Both the position numbers and the translations under genes were made by a program. This document shows positions 17,068-23,915 of a DNA stretch of 39,369 nt, in pieces. The notes under the pieces are model-generated. The model was not told the DNA's origin. It ran no database searches and was given only the letters and a program-made list of their open reading frames with translations. Every line of letters begins with the position of its first letter. The first letter of the stretch is position 1. This DNA comes from Lentilactobacillus hilgardii DSM 20176 = ATCC 8290 (GTDB lineage Bacteria; Bacillota; Bacilli; Lactobacillales; Lactobacillaceae): positions 92,378 through 131,746 of the forward strand of contig NZ_GG669994.1 of NCBI RefSeq assembly GCF_000159315.1. Direction: 5' to 3'.

Positions 17068-17697
17068 TCAGCATTTTAGTAATCGTTGCAATGATTTATA
17101 AATATAGGTTTGACGCTGATCGTAAAGTAGCCCTAAAGCACTAGAATCGGTTTTTATTTGTGCTTTTAGACTATTATATTGATTCTCGTAAGCTTCAGTA
17201 CTTCCCTCAGTTTGCTGCGCCTGTTGCAGAGCGATTTGATAGTCTGATGAAGTAGTATCATCATTTTCTAGAGCATTAACAAACGGCTCCATTGATTGCA
17301 CTTGTTGGTTTAATGGTTTTATTTGATTTTTAATAGCTTCTATTTTGGCATTGATTTGTTTTATTTTAGCGTCATAATTGATTTCCTTAACAACAATTTT
17401 AAGATTAATTTTTTGGGATTTATAACCTTTTTTGGTGGCCAAAAGTTGATATTTATTTTTAAAGTTAAGTGGCTTAGTGACCTTCATAGAAAAATTACCA
17501 TTACTTTTTTTCTTAGCAATAGTTTTTTGTCCTTCATAAAGCGTTATATTCGTTCCTTTGGTCGTTTTACCAGTAATAGTCTTGGCTTGATTATTAATAG
17601 GATTAATCTTAATAGTTAGCTTGTGTGAAGAAGCATTTACTGATGATAAAAACATAAATGGCAGTGCCAAGCCTAAAACAAGATTAAACTTTTTCAT
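17068..17697 (-). CDS. Secreted Ig-like / coiled-coil protein
   Basis: 209 residues behind AGGGGGAATTC. The N terminus MKKFNLVLGLALPFMFLSS is a signal peptide. Residues ~25-105 look like a bacterial Ig-like (Big_6-type) module: ITGKTTKGTNITLYEG, then NGNFSMKV and a closing strand KINLKIVV. The C-terminal half (~110-205) is Gln/Lys-rich and should form a coiled coil. No LPxTG or GW anchor. It is the last gene of the leftward lysogeny operon, so it is expected in the lysogen. It could coat or modify the surface, for example against superinfection; function unknown. Confidence 0.75.
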   Translation of the reverse strand: MKKFNLVLGLALPFMFLSSVNASSHKLTIKINPINNQAKTITGKTTKGTNITLYEGQKTIAKKKSNGNFSMKVTKPLNFKNKYQLLATKKGYKSQKINLKIVVKEINYDAKIKQINAKIEAIKNQIKPLNQQVQSMEPFVNALENDDTTSSDYQIALQQAQQTEGSTEAYENQYNSLKAQIKTDSSALGLLYDQRQTYIYKSLQRLLKC

Positions 17698-17756
17698 AAT
17701 GAATTCCCCCTAAATATTAAAAGAGTACATTAACTACATAAAAAATTAATTGAATA

Positions 17757-18419
17757 CTATACTGGCGGACGGTGTTTACCATGACGAAATACATAGTCTA
17801 AAGAAACCGTTCCTGCCAAGTATCTTTGATAACGCATTGAGAAAGTGGATTGAGCAATTCCCAAGTACTGACTGGCTTCATGCTGATTACGAAATATTTT
17901 GTCCTTGTAGTGAATGGGAACACTTTTAGTTTTCCTCATTTTTAACATGTAAGGAGTAGATGCAAATACATCTTCCACAGTATATTTACCCTCATGATAA
18001 AATCTGAGTCGTTTAGTGAAGGTATTTTGATTAATTCCCAAATACTTAGCTGCTTCTTGCTTACTGGCAAATTTTTTCCCGTGATAACTGGGAAGTTCGT
18101 AAATTGTATATTTGGATGGGTGAAATAGTTCGTCTAAAGATAATTCGCCCAATTCATACTTTTTGAATCGACGATTAAACGAAACTAAGGTAATGCCAAT
18201 AAATTTAGCAGCCTCTGGATGATTTTTAAAAACCTTGCCATGATAAGTAATCGGATTAGTTAAATGAAAATTTTCCGGAGAGAATAATTCTTCTAAGGAA
18301 ATTTTATGAGCCTGATACTTCTGATACCTTTTAGCAAATCCTGCTTTGGTAATTCCGATATAATCGGCAGTTTTTTGATAACTTGTAAATGTTATTCCCT
18401 GATATGTAATGGGCTTCAT
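17757..18419 (-). CDS. Protein of four tandem helix-turn-helix-like repeats
   Basis: 220 residues made almost entirely of four copies of a ~44-residue unit: residues 3-46, 56-99, 110-152 and 168-211. The unit reads ITYHGKxF-x4-EAAxxLGI-x4-F-x-RxxxY-x2-G-x2-SLxELF. Its first half (F..x.EAAKYLGI...TF) is the signature of nuclease-associated modular (NUMOD/IENR-like) helix-turn-helix units. No nuclease domain is attached. This implies a multi-contact DNA-binding protein. It is encoded in the lysogeny operon and so is probably a regulator or DNA-masking protein. Family and target unknown. Start ATG 18419; no strong binding site, although AAAGGAGTAG lies close upstream. Confidence 0.75.
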   Translation of the reverse strand: MKPITYQGITFTSYQKTADYIGITKAGFAKRYQKYQAHKISLEELFSPENFHLTNPITYHGKVFKNHPEAAKFIGITLVSFNRRFKKYELGELSLDELFHPSKYTIYELPSYHGKKFASKQEAAKYLGINQNTFTKRLRFYHEGKYTVEDVFASTPYMLKMRKTKSVPIHYKDKIFRNQHEASQYLGIAQSTFSMRYQRYLAGTVSLDYVFRHGKHRPPV

Positions 18420-18438
18420 TCATCATCTACTCCTTTCA

Positions 18439-18606
18439 TCATAATCCTAAAATTATTACGCAAGTACTTAAAAAAATAATTGCAATGCCAATAAATATGG
18501 CAAACAGTTTATATGGATCTTTGAAGGAAAATTTTTGATTTTGTTTAAAGATAATAACACCAATAAGCATTGTTGAAAAGCCAATTGTGATTAATATTTT
18601 TTTCAT
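18439..18606 (-). CDS. Small two-helix membrane protein
   Basis: 55 residues from ATG 18606, with AGGTG 6 nt upstream. The frame is open further but that start is unsupported. The first helix is ILITIGFSTMLIGVIIF, then a short polar loop KQNQKFSFKDPYK, and the second helix is LFAIFIGIAIIFLSTCVII. It starts 15 bp after the stop of the 29-residue gene upstream, so they are co-transcribed. Small membrane proteins in lysogeny operons often act in superinfection exclusion; that is a guess here. Confidence 0.7.
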   Translation of the reverse strand: MKKILITIGFSTMLIGVIIFKQNQKFSFKDPYKLFAIFIGIAIIFLSTCVIILGL

Positions 18607-18620
18607 TGTAAACACCTGTG

Positions 18621-18710
18621 CTAACCAGCGACTATAAAGAGAATCGTTAAGATAATACATATTGAAAGCATCAACCACCAATTATCACGCCAGAAATTAT
18701 CAAGACCCAT
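18621..18710 (-). CDS. 29-residue single-helix membrane peptide
   Basis: MGLDNFWRDNWWL followed by a hydrophobic helix MLSICIILTILFIVAG. It starts at ATG 18710 behind a strong AGGAGG with 5 nt spacing. The good binding site, tight packing and Trp-rich interface make a real gene likely. Function unknown. Confidence 0.65.
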   Translation of the reverse strand: MGLDNFWRDNWWLMLSICIILTILFIVAG

Positions 18711-18722
18711 AATGACCTCCTA

Positions 18723-19235
18723 TTATCCAATAAGATACTTTAATAGTAACTCGGCTAATTTAGCCATTACTCGATTATTTCGCTTCAACATTCCCTTATA
18801 TTTATTTAATTTATTTTGACTCAAAGGGGCCCCTTCTGAGACTGACTTTTTTAAAACCTGAATTAGTTCCTTCAATAAAGGTTGGTCGCTTTGACTGACA
18901 AATGGAATTAATTCTTCCAGTTCCTTAAGGGAGGCCGTTTTAACGGTCAAAATGTTAATCCAACTACTAGGACGTTTATAACGATTACGATCCTCATCAG
19001 TTTCAAATGACAATTTATAACTATAATTAATTCTTTCAACGTTAGTAATATAAAATTTAACATTTTTATAATTTATAAATACGTCACCACTTGAAAACTG
19101 AAGCTCCCCATGATGATAAGTTGACACAGTATAAAAAGATCGATTCTCATAATCAGGGTAAGCGATGACACTTCCAAGGAAAACTCCCCTTCTAAAAACT
19201 TGGTATCTGTTTGATGATTGTGCGTGCTTATCCAT
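18723..19235 (-). CDS. Hypothetical lysogeny-module protein
   Basis: 170 residues from the second ATG (19235), which has GGGAG at 7 nt; the first ATG at 19241 is too close. The N-terminal part is beta-rich (QVFRRGVFLGSVIAYPDYENRSFYTV), and the C-terminal part is helical and Lys/Leu-rich (LLKELIQVLKKSV). No recognised family. It lies directly after the ImmA-like protease gene in the leftward operon. Confidence 0.75.
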   Translation of the reverse strand: MDKHAQSSNRYQVFRRGVFLGSVIAYPDYENRSFYTVSTYHHGELQFSSGDVFINYKNVKFYITNVERINYSYKLSFETDEDRNRYKRPSSWINILTVKTASLKELEELIPFVSQSDQPLLKELIQVLKKSVSEGAPLSQNKLNKYKGMLKRNNRVMAKLAELLLKYLIG

Positions 19236-19285
19236 AGACATACTCCCATTATAATTATTTTTATTAATAAGGTTTAAAAATATGA

Positions 19286-19762
19286 TCAGTTTATAAAATC
19301 GATTGGTGATCCGTACTGATGAACTAAATCATAATAGCTGTCCGGTTGATGCCCATTTTCTTCTATATACAGCAATCCCATTAAAGCGGTTGAAAATTGA
19401 TTGGCTTGGGATTCATAACGACCATAGGACCAAATGCCTGAATGATATCCTGTTAAGTCAGCATGCATAATGATATGTCCTAATTCATGTCCAAGCGTGT
19501 AATATCGCTGGGGTGATTCTCGGATAGATTCATTCAGGATAACTATCGGATCGTGATGGTCATAGCTGGTATCTCCAAATGGATGAGTCCCAAGCGGCAT
19601 ATAAAAATATTCAACATTTAGTTTATCAGCAATTGTAAAAGGATCAGCGGTTTCGTAACGGGAAACAACGGTTTTTACAGTATCTCTTGCTAAATTACTG
19701 ATGCTTATGTCGTCTCCAGAAGATAGTTTCCATGGCCACTCGTAGTTGCTGTTTTTCTTCAT
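19286..19762 (-). CDS. ImmA/IrrE-family metallopeptidase
   Basis: 158 residues starting at ATG 19762 behind GGGGGTGA. The zinc motif HELGH (His92, Glu93, His96) and a downstream third ligand in RYESQANQFS (Glu117) are intact, as is the preceding RYYTLGHELGHIIMH context. It overlaps the 3' end of the CI-like gene by 68 bp, implying coupled translation. ImmA-type proteases of ICEBs1 and phi105-like phages cleave their cognate repressor after DNA damage, which fits this pairing. Expected role: induction control. Confidence 0.9.
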   Translation of the reverse strand: MKKNSNYEWPWKLSSGDDISISNLARDTVKTVVSRYETADPFTIADKLNVEYFYMPLGTHPFGDTSYDHHDPIVILNESIRESPQRYYTLGHELGHIIMHADLTGYHSGIWSYGRYESQANQFSTALMGLLYIEENGHQPDSYYDLVHQYGSPIDFIN

Positions 19763-20090
19763 CGGTTAACTTGTCACCCCCATAAGTCATTGAATCCCAA
19801 TTTTCACTAAGATAATGTTTGAGATCGTTTTTATCTTTTTCAGTTGCCCAGCTAGGGGCTTTGCCGTCCTGGGAAACAGTATTACCAAGTAAATAATCAG
19901 TGGAAACACCAAAAATTTCTGATAATTTATTAAGTTCATCAGCGGAAACTTTGCGTGTTCCATTTTTTATTTTACTAAAAGCGGTTCTATCGATCCCCAT
20001 TTTTTTAGCAATATCCGCCTGAGAAAATTGGGATCTATCTTGTAAATAAGCAATTCTTTCAGCCAATGATTGTTCAAGGTGTGAAGCCAT
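19695..20090 (-). CDS. CI-like phage repressor (XRE family, ImmR type)
   Basis: 131 residues from ATG 20090 behind GAAGGAGG. The frame is open further upstream, but that part crosses the promoter. The helix-turn-helix is at residues ~22-46 (FSQADIAKKMGIDRTAFSKIKNG), followed by VSADELNKLSEIFGVSTDYLLG, typical of XRE repressors. The C-terminal part is short and lacks the LexA-like Ser/Lys protease domain, consistent with cleavage in trans by the ImmA protein. Divergent from the Cro-like gene, with GCGAA-type operators between. Confidence 0.9.
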   Translation of the reverse strand: MASHLEQSLAERIAYLQDRSQFSQADIAKKMGIDRTAFSKIKNGTRKVSADELNKLSEIFGVSTDYLLGNTVSQDGKAPSWATEKDKNDLKHYLSENWDSMTYGGDKLTDEEKQQLRVAMETIFWRRHKHQ

Positions 20091-20125
20091 TTTATTGCCT
20101 CCTTCAGTGCGCTTTGCGCAACACC

Positions 20126-20131
20126 ATTTTA
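20126..20131 (-). promoter_or_regulatory. -10 box of the repressor promoter
   Basis: On the minus strand TGTTAAAAT is an extended -10 about 40 bp before the CI start. No good -35 is visible, which suits a promoter that needs activation or is weak. A TTGCGAAAAG half-site (20138-20147) lies just upstream of it. Confidence 0.4.
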
Positions 20132-20157
20132 ACATAATTGCGAAAAGAGAAATATTT

Positions 20158-20243
20158 TTGTGCGAAATAGGCATTCTTATATTGACGTTGCGAATAACGA
20201 ACTATATACTATACATATAAAGTTGCTCATATCGCACAAGCGA
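20158..20243. promoter_or_regulatory. Operator cluster of the first lysogeny switch
   Basis: Related sites: TTGTGCGAAAT (20158-20168, plus), TTGCGAATAACGAAC (20188-20202, between -35 and -10 of the rightward promoter) and, inverted, TTGTGCGATAT (minus strand, over ~20229-20239). A further close copy lies inside the Cro-like gene. The shared core is TGCGAA. Assignment to the CI/Cro-like proteins is inferred from position. Confidence 0.6.
20182..20210 (+). promoter_or_regulatory. Rightward promoter of the first switch
   Basis: TTGACG (20182-20187), exactly 17 bp and TATACT (20205-20210). The spacer is filled by the operator copy at 20188-20202. Confidence 0.8.
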
Positions 20244-20256
20244 AGAAGGTGATCCA

Positions 20257-20520
20257 TTGTATAAGCGGGCTATAGACAAAAGAATGATTGACACTAACTA
20301 TATCAAACAGCTGCGTATAGAAAACCATTATTCACAAATAGAATTATCGAGAATATTAGGATTCAAGACAGCAGAGAAGTACTCAAGAAGAGAAAATGGA
20401 ATATATAATTTTAAAGCTCAAGAGATATTTTTACTAGCAAAATTCTATGGAATCCCCATGGAAAAATTTTTTACTCGTAAATGTGCGAATAGCGAACAGA
20501 TTGCTGCCAAATCAAATTAA
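20257..20520 (+). CDS. Cro-like XRE regulator
   Basis: 87 residues starting at TTG 20257 with AAGGTGA 5 nt upstream. The helix-turn-helix is YSQIELSRILGFKTAEKYSRRENG (residues ~25-48), followed by a second helix pair ending in YGIPMEKFF. It is transcribed from the promoter at 20182-20210 and divergent from the repressor. The gene is isolated: the next four genes run the opposite way. Its 3' end carries an operator-like copy (20483-20497). Confidence 0.85.
   Translation: MYKRAIDKRMIDTNYIKQLRIENHYSQIELSRILGFKTAEKYSRRENGIYNFKAQEIFLLAKFYGIPMEKFFTRKCANSEQIAAKSN
20483..20497. promoter_or_regulatory. Distal operator inside the Cro-like gene
   Basis: GTGCGAATAGCGAAC differs at two positions from the promoter operator TTGCGAATAACGAAC. 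It lies about 295 bp downstream, inside the coding region. Confidence 0.55.
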
Positions 20521-20540
20521 TGAGGTTTAGCTTTATGAAT

Positions 20541-20579
20541 TAAAAAACGCTCAAGGTTACTACAAGCAACTTTGAGCGT
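20541..20579 (-). terminator. Minus-strand intrinsic terminator
   Basis: ACGCTCAAGGTT pairs with AACTTTGAGCGT (20547-20558 / 20568-20579). The A6 tract at 20543-20548 becomes T6 on the minus strand, so it ends the leftward gene group starting at 21921. There is no T run on the plus side. Confidence 0.75.
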
Positions 20580-20605
20580 AGTGAAAGTGTATCAATTTAA
20601 GATTC

Positions 20606-20857
20606 CTAAATATCTACCACTTGCCAAAGAAATTGAGTAAAACGAGCTTCGTCTACAAGATCAACCAGATCCTTTTGACCATAAAATGCCAAGCTAGATA
20701 TTGTCTGATCAGCAAGTACGATTGGTCTCTGAATGGTACTTGGAAGCTTAGCATCAAGCTCCGCCAACTTTTTAGAGGTTAATTCAGAATTGGAATTTAA
20801 GAGGATAACTGAAAAATCAGTAGTTGACGTTTTAAAATTAGCTACATTTATTTTCAT
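20606..20857 (-). CDS. Hypothetical protein
   Basis: 83 residues behind GAGGTGAAAG. Mixed alpha/beta (FSVILLNSNSELTSKKLAELDAKL...), no membrane helix and no motif recognised. Last gene of the leftward group controlled by the second switch. Confidence 0.7.
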   Translation of the reverse strand: MKINVANFKTSTTDFSVILLNSNSELTSKKLAELDAKLPSTIQRPIVLADQTISSLAFYGQKDLVDLVDEARFTQFLWQVVDI

Positions 20858-20922
20858 AAGCTTTCACCTCGATTAGTTGAGATGACACCGTCATCTCATT
20901 TAAGTAATGACAGTAAAATGAT

Positions 20923-21189
20923 CTAGCAATATTTTTTCCAGTAGGCGAATCCTTTATCGGTAAAAGGAATTAAACTAACACACTTGAAATCTGAATTTGG
21001 ATTTTGAGAAAGAGCTTTAATGTTAATCATATTGTCAGCCGAAAGTTCCCTAAGAGCCGAAAAAACATCCGCTTTATCGAATCCCTTAGCTATTAGCATT
21101 GGGAGGATACATCTTGCACAATCATAAGAATCATATCCATTCATGTGTAATTCCACCAGTTGATCTAGAACGACTTTTTCCGTATTCAT
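20923..21189 (-). CDS. Small hypothetical protein, possibly winged helix
   Basis: 88 residues from ATG 21189 with GGAG 6 nt upstream; the longer frame to 21255 has no good site. The order of helices with FDKADVFSALRELSADNMINIKAL followed by a strand pair FKCVSLIPFTDKGFAYW resembles a winged-helix fold. That is a guess. It lies between two small genes of the second leftward operon. Confidence 0.65.
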   Translation of the reverse strand: MNTEKVVLDQLVELHMNGYDSYDCARCILPMLIAKGFDKADVFSALRELSADNMINIKALSQNPNSDFKCVSLIPFTDKGFAYWKKYC

Positions 21190-21337
21190 ATTTTTCTCCA
21201 TTATTTTGTACCTCATACTCATTACTTTTACGAATTTTATTATATACAATTCCATTATCTCATTAAGTATGGCAAAAGGTAAATATATAATTTGTAAAAA
21301 GAAGAGAGGTAACCAATAAAACGAATATGAATTTCTG

Positions 21338-21649
21338 CTATTTTTTTGAGGAACTAAAAGATTGCAAAAGTTCCGTGAGCAAGACTATTTGTTCCTCGGA
21401 GAGCTGAGAGATTGTATTCAGTAACGTTCGCTTATTGGAATCCAGTTCATCACCAAAAAAGCTGGGAATATCTGTTCCTAGATATTTTAATATTTCACCT
21501 AGTGCATTAACATTAGGGACCGCTCGGTCAGTTTCAAAATGGTTGATATAAGACTGTGAAAAACCCATTTTAGCACTAAGTTCAGCAGCAGTTATCCCCC
21601 TAGATTTACGTAATTTTCTTAATTTTTCTCCTTTAAAGTAATGTTTCAT
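21338..21649 (-). CDS. XRE-family regulator (second switch)
   Basis: 103 residues behind AAAGGATGAC. The canonical helix-turn-helix is ITAAELSAKMGFSQSYINHFETDR (residues ~19-42), followed by LGEILKYLGTDIPSFFG. A short helical tail ends in Ser/Lys, and there is no protease domain. It is the second gene after the divergent promoter region, co-transcribed with the XRE protein at 21921. Confidence 0.88.
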   Translation of the reverse strand: MKHYFKGEKLRKLRKSRGITAAELSAKMGFSQSYINHFETDRAVPNVNALGEILKYLGTDIPSFFGDELDSNKRTLLNTISQLSEEQIVLLTELLQSFSSSKK

Positions 21650-21684
21650 TAATAGTCATCCTTTAAAAAATTTGTATGAATTTT

Positions 21685-21921
21685 CTATTTTTCTATTTCA
21701 TTGTAAGGCGGGAAATCAAAGAAGTCGTGAACTGTGATTCCAAGAGCAGAACAAACTTTTCTAATTGTCGTAATGGTAGGCCTTTTACTTTGTCCTGAAA
21801 ATATAGAGTTTAAAGTTGATTGTTTCATTCCTGCGAGTGTTGCGACACGGTTAATAGTTAAGTTCCTTTCATTCAAAATATGTATAAGGTGTTTTGAAAT
21901 TAGTTGAGCATCAGTTTTCAT
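21685..21921 (-). CDS. XRE-family repressor-like protein (second switch)
   Basis: 78 residues behind TAGGAGC. The helix-turn-helix is LTINRVATLAGMKQSTLNSIFSG (residues ~20-42), followed by the TITTIRKVCSALGITVHDFFDF helix pair typical of small phage and plasmid repressors. First gene of the leftward operon, directly facing four GATATATC-type operators. It is the most likely repressor of the early rightward promoter at 21994-22022. Confidence 0.88.
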   Translation of the reverse strand: MKTDAQLISKHLIHILNERNLTINRVATLAGMKQSTLNSIFSGQSKRPTITTIRKVCSALGITVHDFFDFPPYNEIEK

Positions 21922-21933
21922 ATTATAAGCTCC

Positions 21934-22043
21934 TAACGATATGTTTTTAATCTAATTTTATAGCAGTTATTTTTTATTTTTACTGATATATCATTGACTT
22001 TTAACGATATATCAATTATTATAAAGGAGCTAACGATATATCA
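21934..22043. promoter_or_regulatory. Four operator copies of the second switch
   Basis: TGATATATCA (21984-21993, perfect palindrome), CGATATATCA at 22005-22014 and at 22034-22043, and a degenerate CGATATG near 21936. Copies overlap the upstream edge, the spacer and the start point of the rightward promoter. Confidence 0.75.
21994..22022 (+). promoter_or_regulatory. Early rightward promoter
   Basis: TTGACT (21994-21999), 17 bp and TATTAT (22017-22022). The spacer contains one operator copy, and another covers the start point, so repression should be tight. It drives the long early lytic gene run. Confidence 0.8.
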
Positions 22044-22063
22044 GTATAGAAAGAGGCGATCTT

Positions 22064-22267
22064 ATGACTGAAAACCAGCTTCGATTTTTTAGGGATAAGC
22101 AAAAGCTTTCTCAAACCGATTTGGCAGTTAAAAGTGGTGTCAAACAATCCACAATTAGTTCAATTGAAAGAGGTGTAGATCCAACAGGTAGAACTCTTAG
22201 AAAACTTGCACAGGCTCTTAACGTTACAACAGATGAATTACTGAATATGAAGGAGGTGACCAAGTAA
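22064..22267 (+). CDS. XRE regulator, Cro-like (second switch)
   Basis: 67 residues behind AAAGAGGCGATC. The helix-turn-helix is LSQTDLAVKSGVKQSTISSIERG (residues ~15-37), followed by LRKLAQALNVTTDELLN. First gene of the rightward early operon, divergent from the two minus-strand XRE genes. Its stop codon overlaps the next start (TAATG). Confidence 0.9.
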   Translation: MTENQLRFFRDKQKLSQTDLAVKSGVKQSTISSIERGVDPTGRTLRKLAQALNVTTDELLNMKEVTK

Positions 22268-22350
22268 TGGAGGTAACCAAGGAATACCTCAAGACATTTC
22301 CAGAAGCTCGAAAGTTGCTTGAGAAGTACAAAGCAGATTTTGATGTTTAG
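22267..22350 (+). CDS. 27-residue early phage peptide
   Basis: MEVTKEYLKTFPEARKLL... ending in DFDV. Start ATG overlaps the preceding stop and has AAGGAGGTGA 6 nt upstream, one of the best binding sites in the region. It is hydrophilic and helical. Function unknown. Confidence 0.6.
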   Translation: MEVTKEYLKTFPEARKLLEKYKADFDV

Positions 22351-22378
22351 TTTAAAAAGAACGAAAGGAGGTAGGGGA

Positions 22379-22573
22379 ATGAACAATGTTTTAAGAAAGC
22401 ATGATGTGCTAAACGCAAGACGGCAGTTTCTCACTAATGAGATGGGGGAAGCCAAGCTCAAAGAAGTGATAATCGCCGTTGATGCCTTGACTGAAGAAGA
22501 AAATATTAGTTTATATCTTCTGGAATCTGCTATTCAATATCATCGATCTCTAAATGCACTTCCTCGTCTGTAG
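22379..22573 (+). CDS. Small early phage protein
   Basis: 64 residues from ATG 22379 behind AAAGGAGGTAG; the longer frame is unsupported. Helical and charged (MNNVLRKHDVLNARRQF...), no recognised domain. Confidence 0.7.
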   Translation: MNNVLRKHDVLNARRQFLTNEMGEAKLKEVIIAVDALTEEENISLYLLESAIQYHRSLNALPRL

Positions 22574-22628
22574 AATTCCAAGAAGACTTTGATGTTTAGC
22601 TTTCAAAGAAAGAAGAGAGGTGAACAGA

Positions 22629-22901
22629 TTGATTGAAAGTGGAACCTTTATTGAAATGGATGGCGAATTAGTTGGTCGGATTGAAATGGTTAACAAAAAT
22701 ACACTGCTAATCAGAAAGGCAACTAAAGTGTTTCTCAATGATAAAGAAATCGTTGCTTTGAATCCTGAAGCAGTGTACGTAAACCGAGAATTAATTGAAT
22801 CAGCTTACTGGATTAAGCTAATTCGAGCTAACACTTGGATCTCTGAATCCCTTGATCTTAAGAACCGCAGAGAGTTGATTGGCAAATGTCTGAACATGTA
22901 A
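22629..22901 (+). CDS. Early phage protein of unknown function
   Basis: 91 residues from TTG 22629, which sits 5 nt after AGAGAGGTGA. The alternative GTG at 22620 lies inside that site. Beta-rich N-terminal half (FIEMDGELVGRIEMVNKNTLLI). Its last 84 bp overlap the 3' end of a convergent minus-strand gene. Confidence 0.65.
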   Translation: MIESGTFIEMDGELVGRIEMVNKNTLLIRKATKVFLNDKEIVALNPEAVYVNRELIESAYWIKLIRANTWISESLDLKNRRELIGKCLNM

Positions 22902-23060
22902 GTTCACTTCTTCGAAACCAATAACATACTCAACACGAAGAACGAGGTAAACAGGACCTTTTGGATCAACGTTTGAAATGACATCACCACGTCTTGGTGT
23001 GTTAGGCAAGGATATTTCGCCAATTTGTTTACCAGCTTCGATTAAACCGAACTTAGCCAA
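22818..23060 (-). CDS. Lone minus-strand gene in the early region
   Basis: 80 residues behind AAAGGTGGTGA. The protein-like sequence is beta-rich (IGEISLPNTPRRGDVI, VYLVLRVEYVIGFEEVNLHV), possibly a small barrel. It is tail-to-tail with and overlaps the gene ending at 22901. As it faces the early lytic transcript, it may be expressed in the lysogen or act through antisense overlap. Confidence 0.65.
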   Translation of the reverse strand: MAKFGLIEAGKQIGEISLPNTPRRGDVISNVDPKGPVYLVLRVEYVIGFEEVNLHVQTFANQLSAVLKIKGFRDPSVSSN

Positions 23061-23154
23061 TTTTGTTCACCACCTTTAATGGAATAACTTAATTATCCCA
23101 CTAAAAATTGATGAGATTGTATTCAAATTTCAATGAACAAAAGGAGATGAACAT

Positions 23155-23316
23155 ATGAATCGCCAAGAAATGATTAAGCAAATTCTCAATAGCCCAATAG
23201 CAAAAGCAAAGGGCGTTGAAATGGTCAAAGAAATGATTGACCGACATGGCGATGATCTTTTAATCGCTATGTATCAATCACTTTGTGATACTGAGGAACA
23301 ATTGTTATTTTCATAG
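23155..23316 (+). CDS. Small early phage protein
   Basis: 53 residues from ATG 23155 behind AAAAGGAGATGA. Helical: MNRQEMIKQILNSPIAKAKG, then a conserved-looking GDDLLIAMYQSLCDTEEQ end. No function recognised. Confidence 0.65.
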   Translation: MNRQEMIKQILNSPIAKAKGVEMVKEMIDRHGDDLLIAMYQSLCDTEEQLLFS

Positions 23317-23388
23317 CTCTTAAGTTTAATTTACCAAATTAGATGGAAAAGGGCAGTTATTCTTTTTTCAAAATGGAGATGATTAAAA

Positions 23389-23910
23389 TTGAAAGATTCA
23401 AAGTTTGCTAAGCAATTAACACTGAACCTTGGTAGATTCAAAAGTGCACTTGACCGATCTGATATTGCCGAACATGCTCACATTTCTGAAAGTCAATTAA
23501 GCAATATTCGAGCTGGTCGTCGAAAGGCACCTCGCGATGTCAAAGAATCGTTAGTTAAGAAACTATGGTCATTGCCATTAGCGTTCAGTGCCTCAAGAAG
23601 TGAGTTTGATATTCCTTCCATGATGAACAATCCAATTCTTCAACAAGACTTGTATGCTGATGAAGCTTCTCAGAAAAAAGAGGAACGTGAGCGACAGGCT
23701 TCGGAAGATGAGGCGGATTACATTATTTCAATGAATCCAGGTAAGCGAACTGCCGAACAGTCGGATTTCTTATTGAAACATTTTCGAGATTCTTTTGAGG
23801 AGATCGGGGCTGAATTGAAGTACACGTACGCCAAAATGATCTTTGCCAGATTATCAGAGGAAGAGATTAAAGAATTAGTTGATGAGTACAACCAAAAGTT
23901 TGGAGGTTAA
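23389..23910 (+). CDS. Phage protein with N-terminal helix-turn-helix
   Basis: 173 residues from TTG 23389 with GGAGATGA at 6 nt. Residues ~23-50 (SDIAEHAHISESQLSNIRAG...) form a helix-turn-helix. The rest is charged and helical (EKKEERERQ-type stretch near 95-110), ending in a helix pair. Likely a DNA-binding early regulator or replication accessory factor; no closer assignment. Confidence 0.75.
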   Translation: MKDSKFAKQLTLNLGRFKSALDRSDIAEHAHISESQLSNIRAGRRKAPRDVKESLVKKLWSLPLAFSASRSEFDIPSMMNNPILQQDLYADEASQKKEERERQASEDEADYIISMNPGKRTAEQSDFLLKHFRDSFEEIGAELKYTYAKMIFARLSEEEIKELVDEYNQKFGG

Positions 23911-23915
23911 GTATT

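Noticed and set aside
17323-17619. Plus-strand frame opposite the secreted Ig-like protein
   Set aside because: Phe/Asn/Ile-rich composition of an antisense shadow of an AT-rich gene, without a binding site.
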